NCBI GenBank assembly: GCA_036504155.1
Contig: DASXVQ010000170.1
Location: 1 to 64,000, forward strand
Direction: 5' to 3'
DNA length: 64,000 nucleotides
Source: JACRCT01 sp036504155
Lineage (GTDB): Bacteria; Myxococcota; Myxococcia; Myxococcales; UBA5297
Each line of letters opens with the position of its first letter. The stretch's first letter is position 1. The notes beneath the pieces were generated by a model. The model was not told the DNA's origin and did no database searches. It was given only the letters and a program-made list of their open reading frames with translations. Shown here piece by piece: positions 44,359-61,585 of the stretch. A program made the position numbers and the translations under genes.

Positions 44359-45546
44359 TCAGCCCAACGCCACGACCTGCTCGATCTGCTCGTCCTTGTG
44401 CACGCGCTCGGCTTTCCCGTCCTTGCCGAGCAGGAACACCGCGCTGCCGTTCGAGTAGATGATCGTCCCGTCGGCACAAAGGTCGAACGAGAGCACGCCC
44501 TTGGCCGCGACCTCGGGCTGCTGGCCCTCGCCGGGCGGAATCTTCACCAGCTGCCAGGTGGACGGCACCAAGTCCGGGGCCTCGTCGCCCTTCAGCCGCG
44601 ACTTGCGCGCGTTCTTGTCGGCGTCGATGAGGTTTCCCCAGACCATCATCTTCTGCATGTCCGCGGCCTGCTGCCGGGCGTCGCCGGACGACGAGAGCGG
44701 CTTGCCGGTGTAGCGCACCACGAAGAAGTTCAGGAACTGGAAGAAGGCGACCAACAGCCGCCACGGGAAGAGCAGCACGTCCAGGAAGAAGCGCCAGAAC
44801 GACAGCTTCACGACGGCGGTCTTCCAGGGACGGCGGATGGCCCAGATCGTCCCGTCGTCGGCGACCCGCGGGCCCAGGAAGTCCGTCGCCGGGTCCTCGA
44901 TCAGCGGCTGGATCTCGCTCGTCTTCAGGTCGATGCGGTGCAGGGCGAAGGGTCCGTAGCCCAGGAAGTTTCCTTCGCGATCCCGGCCGAGCCCGGCGGT
45001 CTGGTAGACGAGCTGCGGCTGGTTCGGGACCCAGGATGGCGAGAGGTCGAGCGAGTCGCCCTCGGTGACCTCCAGGAGCTCCGAGCCGTCGGCGCGCATC
45101 ACCGCGAGGTTGGCCGTGCCCGCCGGCTGCGGCACGCTGCAGGCGATGAGCTCGACCTCGGGCCGCGTCGCCGGGTGCTGCACGCGCATGCTGTTGCCGT
45201 GGAACAGCCGCTGCTCCTCGCCGCCGGCGAGGTCCACCGCGAAGAGCCCGCCCACCTCGTCGGTCTCCAGCGCGTACAGGAGCTTGCCCGGCTCGCGGGC
45301 GCGGGCGACCGAGGTCATGGCGATGCGCATCGCCGCGGGATCGCGGCGCGGGCCGCCCCAGAAGGCGCCGCCCATCATGAACTGGGCGCCGCGGCCCTCG
45401 GTCTTCCACGAGTGCACGTTCTGGGAGCGCACGGCACGGTCGCGCACCGCCAGGCCGAACTTGCTCTCCACCACCCGCGGCGCGGCGTCGGAGTCCTTCA
45501 CGTGCAGCCGGCCCTTGGCCAAGTAGGCGATCTTCGGAGTCGTCAT
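44359..45546 (-). CDS. TolB-like beta-propeller protein with a hydrophobic insert
   Basis: The protein has 395 residues. Repeated short blades (GLFAVDLAGGEEQRLFHG, LAVMRADGSELLEVTEG, LSPSWVPNQPQLVYQT) resemble TolB/WD40-like propellers. There is no N-terminal signal peptide. A strongly hydrophobic stretch at about 246-275 (LSFWRFFLDVLLFPWRLLVAFFQFLNFFVV) could span or associate with the membrane, which is odd for a propeller. Function unknown. Confidence 0.7.
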   Translation of the reverse strand: MTTPKIAYLAKGRLHVKDSDAAPRVVESKFGLAVRDRAVRSQNVHSWKTEGRGAQFMMGGAFWGGPRRDPAAMRIAMTSVARAREPGKLLYALETDEVGGLFAVDLAGGEEQRLFHGNSMRVQHPATRPEVELIACSVPQPAGTANLAVMRADGSELLEVTEGDSLDLSPSWVPNQPQLVYQTAGLGRDREGNFLGYGPFALHRIDLKTSEIQPLIEDPATDFLGPRVADDGTIWAIRRPWKTAVVKLSFWRFFLDVLLFPWRLLVAFFQFLNFFVVRYTGKPLSSSGDARQQAADMQKMMVWGNLIDADKNARKSRLKGDEAPDLVPSTWQLVKIPPGEGQQPEVAAKGVLSFDLCADGTIIYSNGSAVFLLGKDGKAERVHKDEQIEQVVALG

Positions 45547-45589
45547 AGAGGTGGAAGCTTAGCAGGGCGGGAGAGGGCGGGAGGCAGGC

Positions 45590-45647
45590 CCAGCGGAGGC
45601 AGGCTCAGCGGAGGCAGGCTCAGTGGAGGCAGGCCTCCGCGCCTGCA
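45590..45647. repeat. GCAGGC/GCCTGC palindromic repeat with tandem half-units
   Basis: Two half-units (CAGCGGAGGCAGGCT) and one full palindrome CAGTGGAGGCAGGCCTCCGCGCCTGC in the divergent gap before the aldo/keto reductase gene. A fragment of the GGCACGGAGGCCGG element follows near 45,707-45,725. Confidence 0.8.
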
Positions 45648-45785
45648 ACCAACTTCCTCCGGAGCCAAGGCACACCGCACGACGGCTGCCCGACACCTGC
45701 CGACCCGGCACGGAGGCCGGACGCTACTGGTAGGCACGACGCGGTAGACTGCGCGCCGACCGCAGCATCGAGCACCGGAGGGTGG

Positions 45786-46688
45786 ATGGACGCGTCCTCA
45801 TTTCGCTTTGGACCTCGCCGCCCTCTGGGCCGCACGCACTTCGTCGCCTCGCAGCTGGGCATCGGCGATCTGTCCGACCACAGCGCCGCGCCCGAGGCGC
45901 TGGTGGCCACGCTGCACCGCGCGCTCGATGCCGGGCTCAACGTCATCGACACCGCCCCCAACTACGAGGACGGCTACAGCGAGATGGTGGTGGGCATGGC
46001 GCTGAAGGGCCGGCGCGAGGGCGTCTTCCTCATCGACAAGATCGACCACCACGACAAGCCGGTGGCCCCGCAGCTCGAGGAGAGCCTGGTGCGCCTGGGC
46101 CTGCCCTCGGTGGACCTGCTCGTCTTCCACGGCATCTCCAGCCTGGCGGTCTGGCACCGGGTCGGCGGCCGCGGCGGCGGGATGGAGGAGGCGCGCGAGG
46201 CGATCAAGGCGGGCAAGGCGCGCTTCCGCGGTATCTCCAGCCACCACCCGGAGGTGCTGGTGGCGGCGATCGAGTCGGGCCAGTGCGACGTGGTGATGTT
46301 CCCGGTGGGCCCGTTCTGCGACGGCCGGTACCTGACCGAGGTGCTCCCATTGGCGAAGGAGCGGAACGTCGGCACGGTGTGCTTCAAGGCGTTCGGCGCC
46401 GGCAAGCTGCTGGGCGACACCGAGGGCTACGGCCGGCCGATCGGCGAGGCGAAGACGGTGCCGGCCCGTCCGGTGCTGCCGCGGCTGAGCGTCGAGGAGT
46501 GCATCCGCTGCGTGCTGACCTTCGACCCGGACGTGGCGCTCCTGGGGATGTCGAACCGCAGCGAGCAGGACCAGGCCTTCCAGGCGGCCTCGCGGTTCGA
46601 GCCGATGAGCCCCGAGGAGCTCGCGGACGTGCGCCGCCGGGCGACCGAGGCCATCAACGGGAAGGGCCAGGTGTGGTGGAACCCGTAG
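45786..46688 (+). CDS. aldo/keto reductase
   Basis: The protein has 300 residues. The catalytic tetrad is recognisable: Asp55 and Tyr60 (NVIDTAPNYEDG), Lys85 (LIDKIDHHD) and His115 (LLVFHGI). The fold is the cytoplasmic NAD(P)H-dependent TIM barrel that reduces aldehydes and ketones. Two cysteines near 237-242 (ECIRCVLTF) resemble the C-terminal Cys motif of some bacterial AKRs that carry ferredoxin-like tails, but no iron-sulfur domain is present. A GGAGGG precedes the start. Ends against MITE-like copy B. Confidence 0.9.
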   Translation: MDASSFRFGPRRPLGRTHFVASQLGIGDLSDHSAAPEALVATLHRALDAGLNVIDTAPNYEDGYSEMVVGMALKGRREGVFLIDKIDHHDKPVAPQLEESLVRLGLPSVDLLVFHGISSLAVWHRVGGRGGGMEEAREAIKAGKARFRGISSHHPEVLVAAIESGQCDVVMFPVGPFCDGRYLTEVLPLAKERNVGTVCFKAFGAGKLLGDTEGYGRPIGEAKTVPARPVLPRLSVEECIRCVLTFDPDVALLGMSNRSEQDQAFQAASRFEPMSPEELADVRRRATEAINGKGQVWWNP

Positions 46689-46990
46689 CGGCAGGCTTCA
46701 GGCTCCAGACCTGCTATCACCCCACTTCTCTTCGGATGATTTCCACCAATTAGCCGGCGAGCTGGGTAGAGCCCGGCCTCCGTGCCGGGGTCGTGTCGGT
46801 CGGTTGGTCGTGTCGGGCTGGGAGTGCCCGGCCGGGCCTGCCGTGATCGTGCCGAAGGGTGCCGGGGTCGTGTCGGTATGTTTGGTCGTGTCAGCGCCCG
46901 ACAAAGGCCGCCCCCGCCACGGAGGGCGGGCTCTACCCACCTCCGCCGGCTGAAGATGCGGGGTGACAGCAGGGCTTCATCCCCCGGCGT
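46689..46990. mobile_element. MITE-like element, copy B (about 300 bp)
   Basis: This corresponds in reverse orientation to 22,913-23,138. Matching parts: 46,727-46,800 (CCACCAATTAGCCGGCGAGCTGGGTAGAGCCCGG...) and 46,910-46,970 (CCCCCGCCACGGAGGGCGGGCTCTACCC..., GGGGTGACAGC). Its middle has an extra 70-80 bp with three GTGCCGGGGTCGTGTCGGT-like units. Terminal repeats are decayed. No coding capacity. It fills the gap between two convergent genes. Confidence 0.7.
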
Positions 46991-47001
46991 GCGCCGTCCC
47001 C

Positions 47002-54711
<7,710 letters not shown>

Positions 54712-54822
54712 CGACGCCGAACTCTATCCCGCCTAGGCTCTGGGGTCGTGCGCCGCCCCGACGGCACACCGGCCATGGGCGACGCGGATTCTGCTCAAAT
54801 CACTGGCCGCCTGGAGATCGAC

Positions 54823-55104
54823 ATGACCCGCACCACCCTTGGCTCCCTCACCGCCTTCGTCCTGCTGGCGCTGGCCGGCTGCGGCTCGCCGTGCAAGGCG
54901 CACGACGGCACCGTCGACGGCTACTGCGAGGGCACGGTCGCCATGAACTGCCGCCAGACCTGCGCCGACTGCATCGACTCGTGGGAGATGCAGGCCTGCC
55001 CGGTCGCGTGCTCGGTCGCCGCCGCCAAGCCCTCGGAGGGCGGCCTGCCCTTCAGCGATCCGGCGATGAGCCAGCCTGCCAAGTGGGCGGTCTGCGCTCC
55101 CTGA
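54823..55104 (+). CDS. small Cys-rich lipoprotein
   Basis: The protein has 93 residues with a clear lipobox LAGC (Cys20) and ten further cysteines in a short mature chain (CKAHDGTVDGYC, CRQTCADC, CPVACS), implying disulfides. ATG 54823 with GGAG upstream is preferred to 54774. The stop lies 2 bp before the first multihaem protein gene, so it leads that operon. Probably an envelope partner of the cytochromes. Confidence 0.8.
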   Translation: MTRTTLGSLTAFVLLALAGCGSPCKAHDGTVDGYCEGTVAMNCRQTCADCIDSWEMQACPVACSVAAAKPSEGGLPFSDPAMSQPAKWAVCAP

Positions 55105-55106
55105 AG

Positions 55107-57551
55107 ATGATGCTGCGGCCCCTCATCGTGGCCGCCGGCATGCTGGCGGCGGCCGCGGCCCCGCCGGCGCCCGCAACGCCCGCCACACGCGGCGCGCAGC
55201 GCGCCCAGGAACGCGGCTGCCTGCAGTGCCACTCGCCCGGAAACCTGGCCTCCCCGGGCTGGGAGAGCGGCGCCGATTCGCTCGTGGCCAACGAGGCCGA
55301 GGTCCAGGAGTGGATCCTCCGCGGCATGCCTCGGCGGATCGCCGCCCTGCCCGCCCCGTCGCGACCCGTCTGGCCACAGCCGATGCCCGCGTACGACGGC
55401 AGGCTGGGCCCGGGTGAGGTCGAGGATCTGCAGGCCTGGTTCAAGGCGCTCTCCGGCTTCGATACGTCCATCTCCGACCCTCCGTTCGAAGGCCGCGCGC
55501 TCGCCTCCAAGCTCGGCTGCTTCGGCTGCCACGGACCCTCGGGGATGGGCACCGCCGCGACGCCGGCGTGGGACGGGGCGCTCTTCGCCGAGCGCGTTCG
55601 CGACGAGGCGGAGCTGCGCGAGTGGCTCCTGGAGGGCAAGACGAAGCGCTCGGGGCCGACGCGCATGCCCGGCTTCGCCAAGGACCTCTCCGACGATCAG
55701 GTCGGCCTGCTCGTCGCCTACGTGCAGTGGCTGCGCCGGCCGGCGACGGCTGCGGAACCGCCCAAGCCTCCTGCGCCTGCGTCGCTCGATCCGATGGGGT
55801 TGACGGGCCCGATCACCTCCAAGATCTCGCCATCGCCCGAGGGCCGGGGCTCCTACCGCTCGCCGACCCAACTCGTGGTCTCGCGCGACGGCGCCACCGC
55901 CTACGTCGTGGACCAGACCGGCGACCGCGTCGCCATCCTCGATCTCGCCCGCCGCAAGCTCGTCGCCGACATCTCCGTGGGCAGCCGACCGACGCACGCG
56001 GCGCTCTCACCCGACGGCCGCACGCTCTACGTCTCCTGCCAGTTCGACAACCGGGTGGACGTGATCGACCTGCGTACGCGCAAGGTGGTTCGGGCCCTCG
56101 AGACGGGCTGGGAACCGCAGGGCGTGGCGCTGACGGCCGACGGCAAGCGGCTCTTCGTGACCAACTACCTCGCCGATTCGGTCTCCATCATCGACGTCGA
56201 GGGCAAGGCGCCACGGCACGACGTGAAGGTGGCCCGCGGCCCGCGCTTCGTGGCGCTCTCCGCGGACGGGCGCCGCGCGGTGGTCAGCAACGGCCTGGGC
56301 CGCAGCGTCTCCATCCTCGACCAGCGCACCGGCGAGGCCATCGAGCACCGCTCCATCCGCGGCAGCTCGATCCTTCGGGACGTGGTGATCTCGAAGGACG
56401 GCCGCTGGGCCTTCGTGGCGCACGTCCTCGCGCGAGACGAGTTCACGCCGTTCCAGATGGAGCGCGGCTGGATCGCCTCCAACGGCTTCTCCATCCTCGA
56501 CCTCGACAAGCCCGGGCACCGGGTGACGCTGCTGCTCGACCAGGTCCTCGCCGGCGCCTCCAATCCGTATGGCCTGGCGCTCTCCGCGGACGGCAAGACG
56601 CTCTTCGTCAGCATCTCGGGTACGCACGAGCTCGCGCTGGTGGACGTGGCGGGGGCCATCGCCTTGGCGAAGGAGACGCCGGAGGAGCTGGTCGAGCGCC
56701 GGGCCCAGGACGTGGAGATCCTGCAGAAGCGTGGCATCGCGCGGCGCTTCCCCGCCGGGGGCTACGGGCCGCGGGGAATCGCGGTGCGCGGCAGCGAGCT
56801 GCTGGTGGCGCAGTACTTCGAAGAAGCGATCGGGGTCTTCGACGCGCGCACCGGGGCGAAGAAGGCGTCCATCCCCCTCGAGCCCAAGAAGGAGCTGACC
56901 CCGTGGCGCCGCGGCGAGCTGTACTTCACCGACGCGCCGTCCATCACCTTCCAGGGCTGGTTCAGCTGCGTCTCCTGCCACGAGGAGGACGGCGGCTCCG
57001 ACGGCCTGAACTGGGACCTGCCCAACGACGGCACCGGGAACCCGAAGAACGTGAAGTCGCTCCACGACGCCTACGACACGCCTCCGTCGATGTGGACCGG
57101 CGTGCGCCGGGACCTCGACGCCGCGACGGCGGCCGGAGCGCGCTTCCAGGGCTTCCTGCCCAAGCCCGGCATCCACGAAGGGCTGGTCGCCTACCTGTCC
57201 GACCCGCCGCGGGCTCCCAACCCGTGGCGCAAGGCCATCGCCCCGGAGAGACTCGAGCGCGGCAAAGCGGCCTACTCCCGCGCGCGCTGCGACGTCTGCC
57301 ACCCCGGGCCCACCTTCAGCGACCTGAAGAAGCACGACCTGGGACTGGGCGCGAAGGTCGATCTCGTCAACCGCTTCGACACGCCGTCGCTGCGCGAGAC
57401 CTACCGCACCGGGCCGTACCTGCACGACGGCCGCGCGCCCACGCTGGAGTCGATCTTCCGCGACCACGATGCCCAGGGGCTGCACGGGCTCTGGAAGAGG
57501 CTGTCGCAGGAAGAGTTCGCGGACCTGATGGCCTACCTGAGGAGCCTGTAG
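55107..57551 (+). CDS. tetrahaem cytochrome c / beta-propeller (YVTN) protein
   Basis: The protein has 814 residues with a signal peptide. Two single-haem cytochrome c domains are at the N-terminus (CLQCH 38-42 and CFGCH 138-142). A YVTN-type beta-propeller follows (about 245-600; units like LSPDGRTLYVSCQFDNRVDVIDL). The C-terminal region has two more haem sites (CVSCH near 622, CDVCH near 728) within a dihaem-peroxidase-like context (CPGPTF-, FDTPSLR, YLHDGRAPTL). Periplasmic or surface electron transfer is inferred. Four bp separate it from the next gene. Confidence 0.85.
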   Translation: MMLRPLIVAAGMLAAAAAPPAPATPATRGAQRAQERGCLQCHSPGNLASPGWESGADSLVANEAEVQEWILRGMPRRIAALPAPSRPVWPQPMPAYDGRLGPGEVEDLQAWFKALSGFDTSISDPPFEGRALASKLGCFGCHGPSGMGTAATPAWDGALFAERVRDEAELREWLLEGKTKRSGPTRMPGFAKDLSDDQVGLLVAYVQWLRRPATAAEPPKPPAPASLDPMGLTGPITSKISPSPEGRGSYRSPTQLVVSRDGATAYVVDQTGDRVAILDLARRKLVADISVGSRPTHAALSPDGRTLYVSCQFDNRVDVIDLRTRKVVRALETGWEPQGVALTADGKRLFVTNYLADSVSIIDVEGKAPRHDVKVARGPRFVALSADGRRAVVSNGLGRSVSILDQRTGEAIEHRSIRGSSILRDVVISKDGRWAFVAHVLARDEFTPFQMERGWIASNGFSILDLDKPGHRVTLLLDQVLAGASNPYGLALSADGKTLFVSISGTHELALVDVAGAIALAKETPEELVERRAQDVEILQKRGIARRFPAGGYGPRGIAVRGSELLVAQYFEEAIGVFDARTGAKKASIPLEPKKELTPWRRGELYFTDAPSITFQGWFSCVSCHEEDGGSDGLNWDLPNDGTGNPKNVKSLHDAYDTPPSMWTGVRRDLDAATAAGARFQGFLPKPGIHEGLVAYLSDPPRAPNPWRKAIAPERLERGKAAYSRARCDVCHPGPTFSDLKKHDLGLGAKVDLVNRFDTPSLRETYRTGPYLHDGRAPTLESIFRDHDAQGLHGLWKRLSQEEFADLMAYLRSL

Positions 57552-57554
57552 ACG

Positions 57555-60500
57555 ATGCGCGTGCGCGACGCACTCCTGAGCGTGGCCGTCGGCGCCGGCT
57601 TCCTCGCGTCCGCGGGCCTGCTCAGCGTCGTCGCCTGGGGCGCCATCGAGCCGCCGTCGATCGTGATGCCCATCCCCGTGCCGCCGACCCCGCCGGTGAC
57701 GAAGGCTCCGGAAGGCTCCTCGCCGCCGAATCGCTACGGCCGGCTGATGAGCAAGCGCTGGGGCTACGGTGTCGCCTTCGAGCGCGAGAACCTGACGCCG
57801 GTGGCCAACCCCCACCCGAACCCGGAGCGGCAGCCCGTCCGCGAGCGCCCCTACGACGTCGAGATCACGCCGGACGGCAAGAAGGTCTACGTGGCGCTCC
57901 AGGGAACCGAGCGGCTCCCCGGCCACGTCCTGGCGGTCTACGACGTCGAGCGCGACGCCGTCACCAAGCGCATCCTGCTCAAGCCCGCCTCCGAGAAGGG
58001 CGAGGCCGCCTCCAGTCCCTACCGGCTCGTGATGCACCCCGGCGGCCGCTTCCTGGTGGTCTCCTCTCGCTACTCGAACTTCCTCTCCGTGGTCGACACG
58101 CGAAAGGACGAGGTCGTCTCCGAGATCCCGCTCGACTTCTACGCCCAGGGCTTCACCTTCGACCGCGAGGGCAAGACGCTCTACGTCACCGACCGCTACC
58201 TCGACCAGGTCCTGGTCATCGACGTCCGGGCCGACGGCGAGCGCTTCCAGGCCTCGCTGCGCGAGCTGGGCGGCCTCGACGAGAAGGCCTTCACGGCGGA
58301 CATCCACCCCAGGCTGGTGCGCCGCTGCGGAAGCGCCGACTGCCACGCCGTCGCGCGCGGCGGCCTGCTGGCCTCGCCGGACGCGAAGCAGAGCTTCCTC
58401 TCGGTGCTCCCGCTCGTCTCGCCCGGCTCGTCCAAGGACAGCCGCCTGCTGCGCGCGGTGACCCGGACCCGCGTCGGCGGCTACGCGGATCGCAAGCCGC
58501 CCCACCTCGGCCACGCCATGGGCACCGTCGTCTTCCCCTCGCCTGCCGAGGACGCCGACTACGCCGCCCTCGCCGGCTGGATCGACTCCTCGCGAGACGG
58601 TCCCGGCATCCCCGTGGGCAACCCGCGCTCCAAGCCCAAGGTCGCCTCGCTCTCGACGGACGGGCGCTTCCTCTTCGTGGGCAACACCGGCACGCAGGAC
58701 ATCTCGATCGTTTCCACCCGGAGCCTGGAAGAGGTCGGCGGCATCTACCTGCAGAACACGGTGAACGACCTCAAGGTCGTGCGCTCTCCGGCGACCGGCC
58801 ACGACTACCTGGTGGTCGCGACCGAGGGCGTCGGCTTCGGCGTGGTCCGCGAGCGCGACCCGGACGGCAGCGAGAGCTGGGACCCGAAGAACCCGGCCGC
58901 CCACTTCTCCGTGAAGCGCGACCTCGCGACCGGCAAGGTCCTGCCCAAGGACCAGCAGGAGATCCTCGGGCCGTTCGACGCCGTGGACGGCACGGCCTCC
59001 ATCAAGTTCCGCGACATCCAGAACGACGTGGTCTTCCTGGACGTCACCGCCCTGGCGCTGCCCGAGCGAGCGCCTTCGTCCGGGCCCGCCTACCTCCTCA
59101 AGCCCGACCGCTACGAGTCCCACCGCGCCTGGGTCCGCTACACCTCCGACACCGCCGAGTCGACCTGGGGCGACGTCAAGGGCGACATCCCGCCGGAGCT
59201 GATGCGCGTGGTCGGGGCCTTCCCCGAGAAGATCGCCGTGCAGGGCGACCGCCTCTTCGTGACGATGCAGGCGTCGGCCGAGGTCCAGGAGTGGCGCCTG
59301 AACGCCGAGGCCAGCGATCCCGCCGACTCGCTCGTCCCCGTCCGCAACTACCCCACCGGCATCCAGCCCATCGGCCTGTGCGCCGGTCCGGACGGCACCC
59401 CGGCGGCGGGCAAGCTCTTCGTGGCCAACTTCCTCTCCCAGACGCTCACGGTCATCGACCGCCACGCCGGCACCTCCCGCGAGGTGGTCGTCGACCCGTC
59501 GATCCTGAAGCGCCCCATCCCCGACTCCAACGCCGAGCGCGGCGAGTTCATCTCCCACACCGCCATGCTCTCCAGCGACGGCGACACCTCCTGCTTCCAC
59601 TGCCACTACCTCGACACGGGTGACGGCCGGCCCTGGGGCGTCTCGCAGGTCGTCGGCCAGGAGTTCGTGCACGAGGGCGCGCCGGGGCAGTTCGTCATCG
59701 GCGGGGCGATGAGCGTGCCGCAGATGCGCAACCTCTTCGCGACCCAGCCCTTCTTCTTCGAGGGCACGCTGTCGGCCTACGAGCCGCGCTCGATGATCAT
59801 GGAGCACTCGCCGTCCGACGACTTCGGCGGCCCCACGCCGCAGGGCGACTTCACCTGGCTCGAGGCCGACGCCGCCATGACCGGGGTCGACGACGTGCAG
59901 TCGGCGATGGAGGCCACCACGGCCTTCCAGTCGAGCCTGGAGGAGCGGCGCGACGAGATGTTCCGCCGCATCTCCATGCGCCTGTTCGGCAAGGCCTTCG
60001 CGCTGCGCGACTTCCAGCGCTTCGTGGGCGACTGGCAGGCGCACGAGCCGCGGCTGCTGCCCAACCCGTTCGACCGGCGCGCCGCCTCCGTGCTGCGCGG
60101 CAAGGCGCTCTTCGAGGATCCGCAGGTCGGCTGCGTCGCCTGCCACGCGCCCCCGTCGTTCACGCGCAAGGACCTCGGGCAGAAGTCCACCGGGGCGATG
60201 CCGGCGGTGGTGACCGTGACCCCGCGCGACGCCTCCTTCACCCTCATCGGCATGAACCGCCTCGACTACCTCAACGGCTACCCGCGCGACCTCGAGCCGT
60301 GGGACGCCGGCCGCAACGAGGAGGGCCAGGGGCGCTACACCACCTTCCCGCTGCGCGGGCTGTGGGAGCGGCCGCCGGTCTTCCTGCACGGCGGGGTGGC
60401 GCGCAACCTGCGCGAGGTGGTGTCCTCGCCGGCCCACAACGCCCTGCGGCGCTTCAAGTACGAGCCGCTGCTCGGCGGCGAGCCCGAGCGCCCCGGGCGC

Positions 60501-60671
60501 CGCGAGGTGGGCTTCAACGAGACCTTCTACTTCTTCTCGGAGAAGACCCGCCGGGTCCAAGCGCTCCTCGAGTCCGAGGGCCGCATGGGGATGGACACCC
60601 ACGGCGGGACCTCGCACCTCAAGCCCGGGCAGATCGACGACCTGGTGGACTTCCTGGAGTCGATCGAATGA
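57555..60671 (+). CDS. large beta-propeller / dihaem-peroxidase-like cytochrome
   Basis: The protein has 1038 residues with an N-terminal membrane anchor or signal (about 8-30) and a Pro-rich spacer. A beta-propeller (about 95-250) is followed by an unusual CX4CH site (CGSADCH near 258), a second propeller part (about 345-650), then a C-terminal dihaem region with CFHCH (near 679) and CVACH (near 859) and the FPLRGLWERPPVFLHGG segment typical of MauG/CCP-type dihaem proteins. The stop overlaps the next start (ATGA). It is the likely partner of the preceding cytochrome. Confidence 0.85.
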   Translation: MRVRDALLSVAVGAGFLASAGLLSVVAWGAIEPPSIVMPIPVPPTPPVTKAPEGSSPPNRYGRLMSKRWGYGVAFERENLTPVANPHPNPERQPVRERPYDVEITPDGKKVYVALQGTERLPGHVLAVYDVERDAVTKRILLKPASEKGEAASSPYRLVMHPGGRFLVVSSRYSNFLSVVDTRKDEVVSEIPLDFYAQGFTFDREGKTLYVTDRYLDQVLVIDVRADGERFQASLRELGGLDEKAFTADIHPRLVRRCGSADCHAVARGGLLASPDAKQSFLSVLPLVSPGSSKDSRLLRAVTRTRVGGYADRKPPHLGHAMGTVVFPSPAEDADYAALAGWIDSSRDGPGIPVGNPRSKPKVASLSTDGRFLFVGNTGTQDISIVSTRSLEEVGGIYLQNTVNDLKVVRSPATGHDYLVVATEGVGFGVVRERDPDGSESWDPKNPAAHFSVKRDLATGKVLPKDQQEILGPFDAVDGTASIKFRDIQNDVVFLDVTALALPERAPSSGPAYLLKPDRYESHRAWVRYTSDTAESTWGDVKGDIPPELMRVVGAFPEKIAVQGDRLFVTMQASAEVQEWRLNAEASDPADSLVPVRNYPTGIQPIGLCAGPDGTPAAGKLFVANFLSQTLTVIDRHAGTSREVVVDPSILKRPIPDSNAERGEFISHTAMLSSDGDTSCFHCHYLDTGDGRPWGVSQVVGQEFVHEGAPGQFVIGGAMSVPQMRNLFATQPFFFEGTLSAYEPRSMIMEHSPSDDFGGPTPQGDFTWLEADAAMTGVDDVQSAMEATTAFQSSLEERRDEMFRRISMRLFGKAFALRDFQRFVGDWQAHEPRLLPNPFDRRAASVLRGKALFEDPQVGCVACHAPPSFTRKDLGQKSTGAMPAVVTVTPRDASFTLIGMNRLDYLNGYPRDLEPWDAGRNEEGQGRYTTFPLRGLWERPPVFLHGGVARNLREVVSSPAHNALRRFKYEPLLGGEPERPGRREVGFNETFYFFSEKTRRVQALLESEGRMGMDTHGGTSHLKPGQIDDLVDFLESIE

Positions 60672-61585
60672 GGCTCCGGGCACTCACCTTTCTGGCGTTG
60701 ATGGCCGTCCCCTGCGGCGCTCTCGCCGCCGACGACTCCCTGGTCACGGTCCCGGCCGGCGAGTTCCTCATGGGCAGCGCCGACGCCCACGCCGACCTCC
60801 CGAAGACGCCGGCGAAGGAGCCGCTGCACCCTTCCGACCTCACCGTGGCCCGGGCGGATGCCAGCTGGCGCCGCGCCGACGAGCGTCCGCAGCGCAAGGT
60901 CCAGCTCGAGGCCTTCGCCATCGACCGCACCGAGGTGACCAACGCCCGGTACCGGCGCTTCCTCGAGGAGATCACGCGGACGAAGGACCACTCGAAGTGC
61001 CACCCCGGCGAGCCCCGGGGGAAGGACCACACGCCGCGCTACTGGCGGCCGGACTTCAACCCGTTGATGTCCAACCCCTCCTTCGCCGCGGTCGCCCCCT
61101 TCAGCCGCGAGACCTTCACCGCCGACGACAAGCCGGTGGTGGGAGTGGACTGGTTCGACGCGTACGCCTTCGCCGCCTGGGCGGGCAAGCGCCTGCCGAC
61201 GGAGGCCGAGTGGGAGAAGGCCTGCCGCGGCACCGACGGGCGCCGCTGGCCGTGGGGCAACGAGTGGAAGAACGGCCTGGCCAATGTCGGCGGCGAGAAG
61301 AAGGGCCAGGACGTCCGCAGCAAGGGCGTGGAGAAGGACGGCTGGATCTACCCGGCCCCCGTCGGCGCCTTCCCGGACGGCAAGAGCCCCTACGGCTGCC
61401 TGGAGATGGCCGGCAACGCCGCGGAGTGGGTCGCCGATCAGGAGAAGGCCACCGGCGACCGGATGGTCCGCGGCGGCAGCTCCCAGAACCTGCCCTCGCA
61501 GGTGCGCTGCGCCGCGCGGGAGAGGCGCGAGCCGGAGTTCCGCTCCTTCACGCTGGGCTTCCGCTGCGCGAAGGATCTGCCGTGA
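60668..61585 (+). CDS. exported FGE-fold (sulfatase-modifying-factor-like) protein
   Basis: The protein has 305 residues with a signal peptide (after ALA). FGE-sulfatase domain landmarks: VPAGEFLMGS, IDRTEVTNARYRRFLE, PVVGVDWFDAYAFAAWAGKRLPTEAEWEKACRG, YGCLEMAGNAAEWV, RMVRGGSS and GFRCAK. The cysteine pair that formylglycine-generating enzymes need after RGGS is not conserved (only one Cys, in VRCAAR). It is therefore probably a binding or scaffold version. ATGA overlap with the cytochrome gene and TGATG overlap with the next gene. Confidence 0.85.
   Translation: MRLRALTFLALMAVPCGALAADDSLVTVPAGEFLMGSADAHADLPKTPAKEPLHPSDLTVARADASWRRADERPQRKVQLEAFAIDRTEVTNARYRRFLEEITRTKDHSKCHPGEPRGKDHTPRYWRPDFNPLMSNPSFAAVAPFSRETFTADDKPVVGVDWFDAYAFAAWAGKRLPTEAEWEKACRGTDGRRWPWGNEWKNGLANVGGEKKGQDVRSKGVEKDGWIYPAPVGAFPDGKSPYGCLEMAGNAAEWVADQEKATGDRMVRGGSSQNLPSQVRCAARERREPEFRSFTLGFRCAKDLP

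Noticed and set aside
55568..60683. Long open frames of 1351 codons (plus) and 1558 codons (minus) across the cytochrome operon
   Set aside because: Both are low-complexity shadows of the true frames, which carry signal peptides and CxxCH haem motifs.
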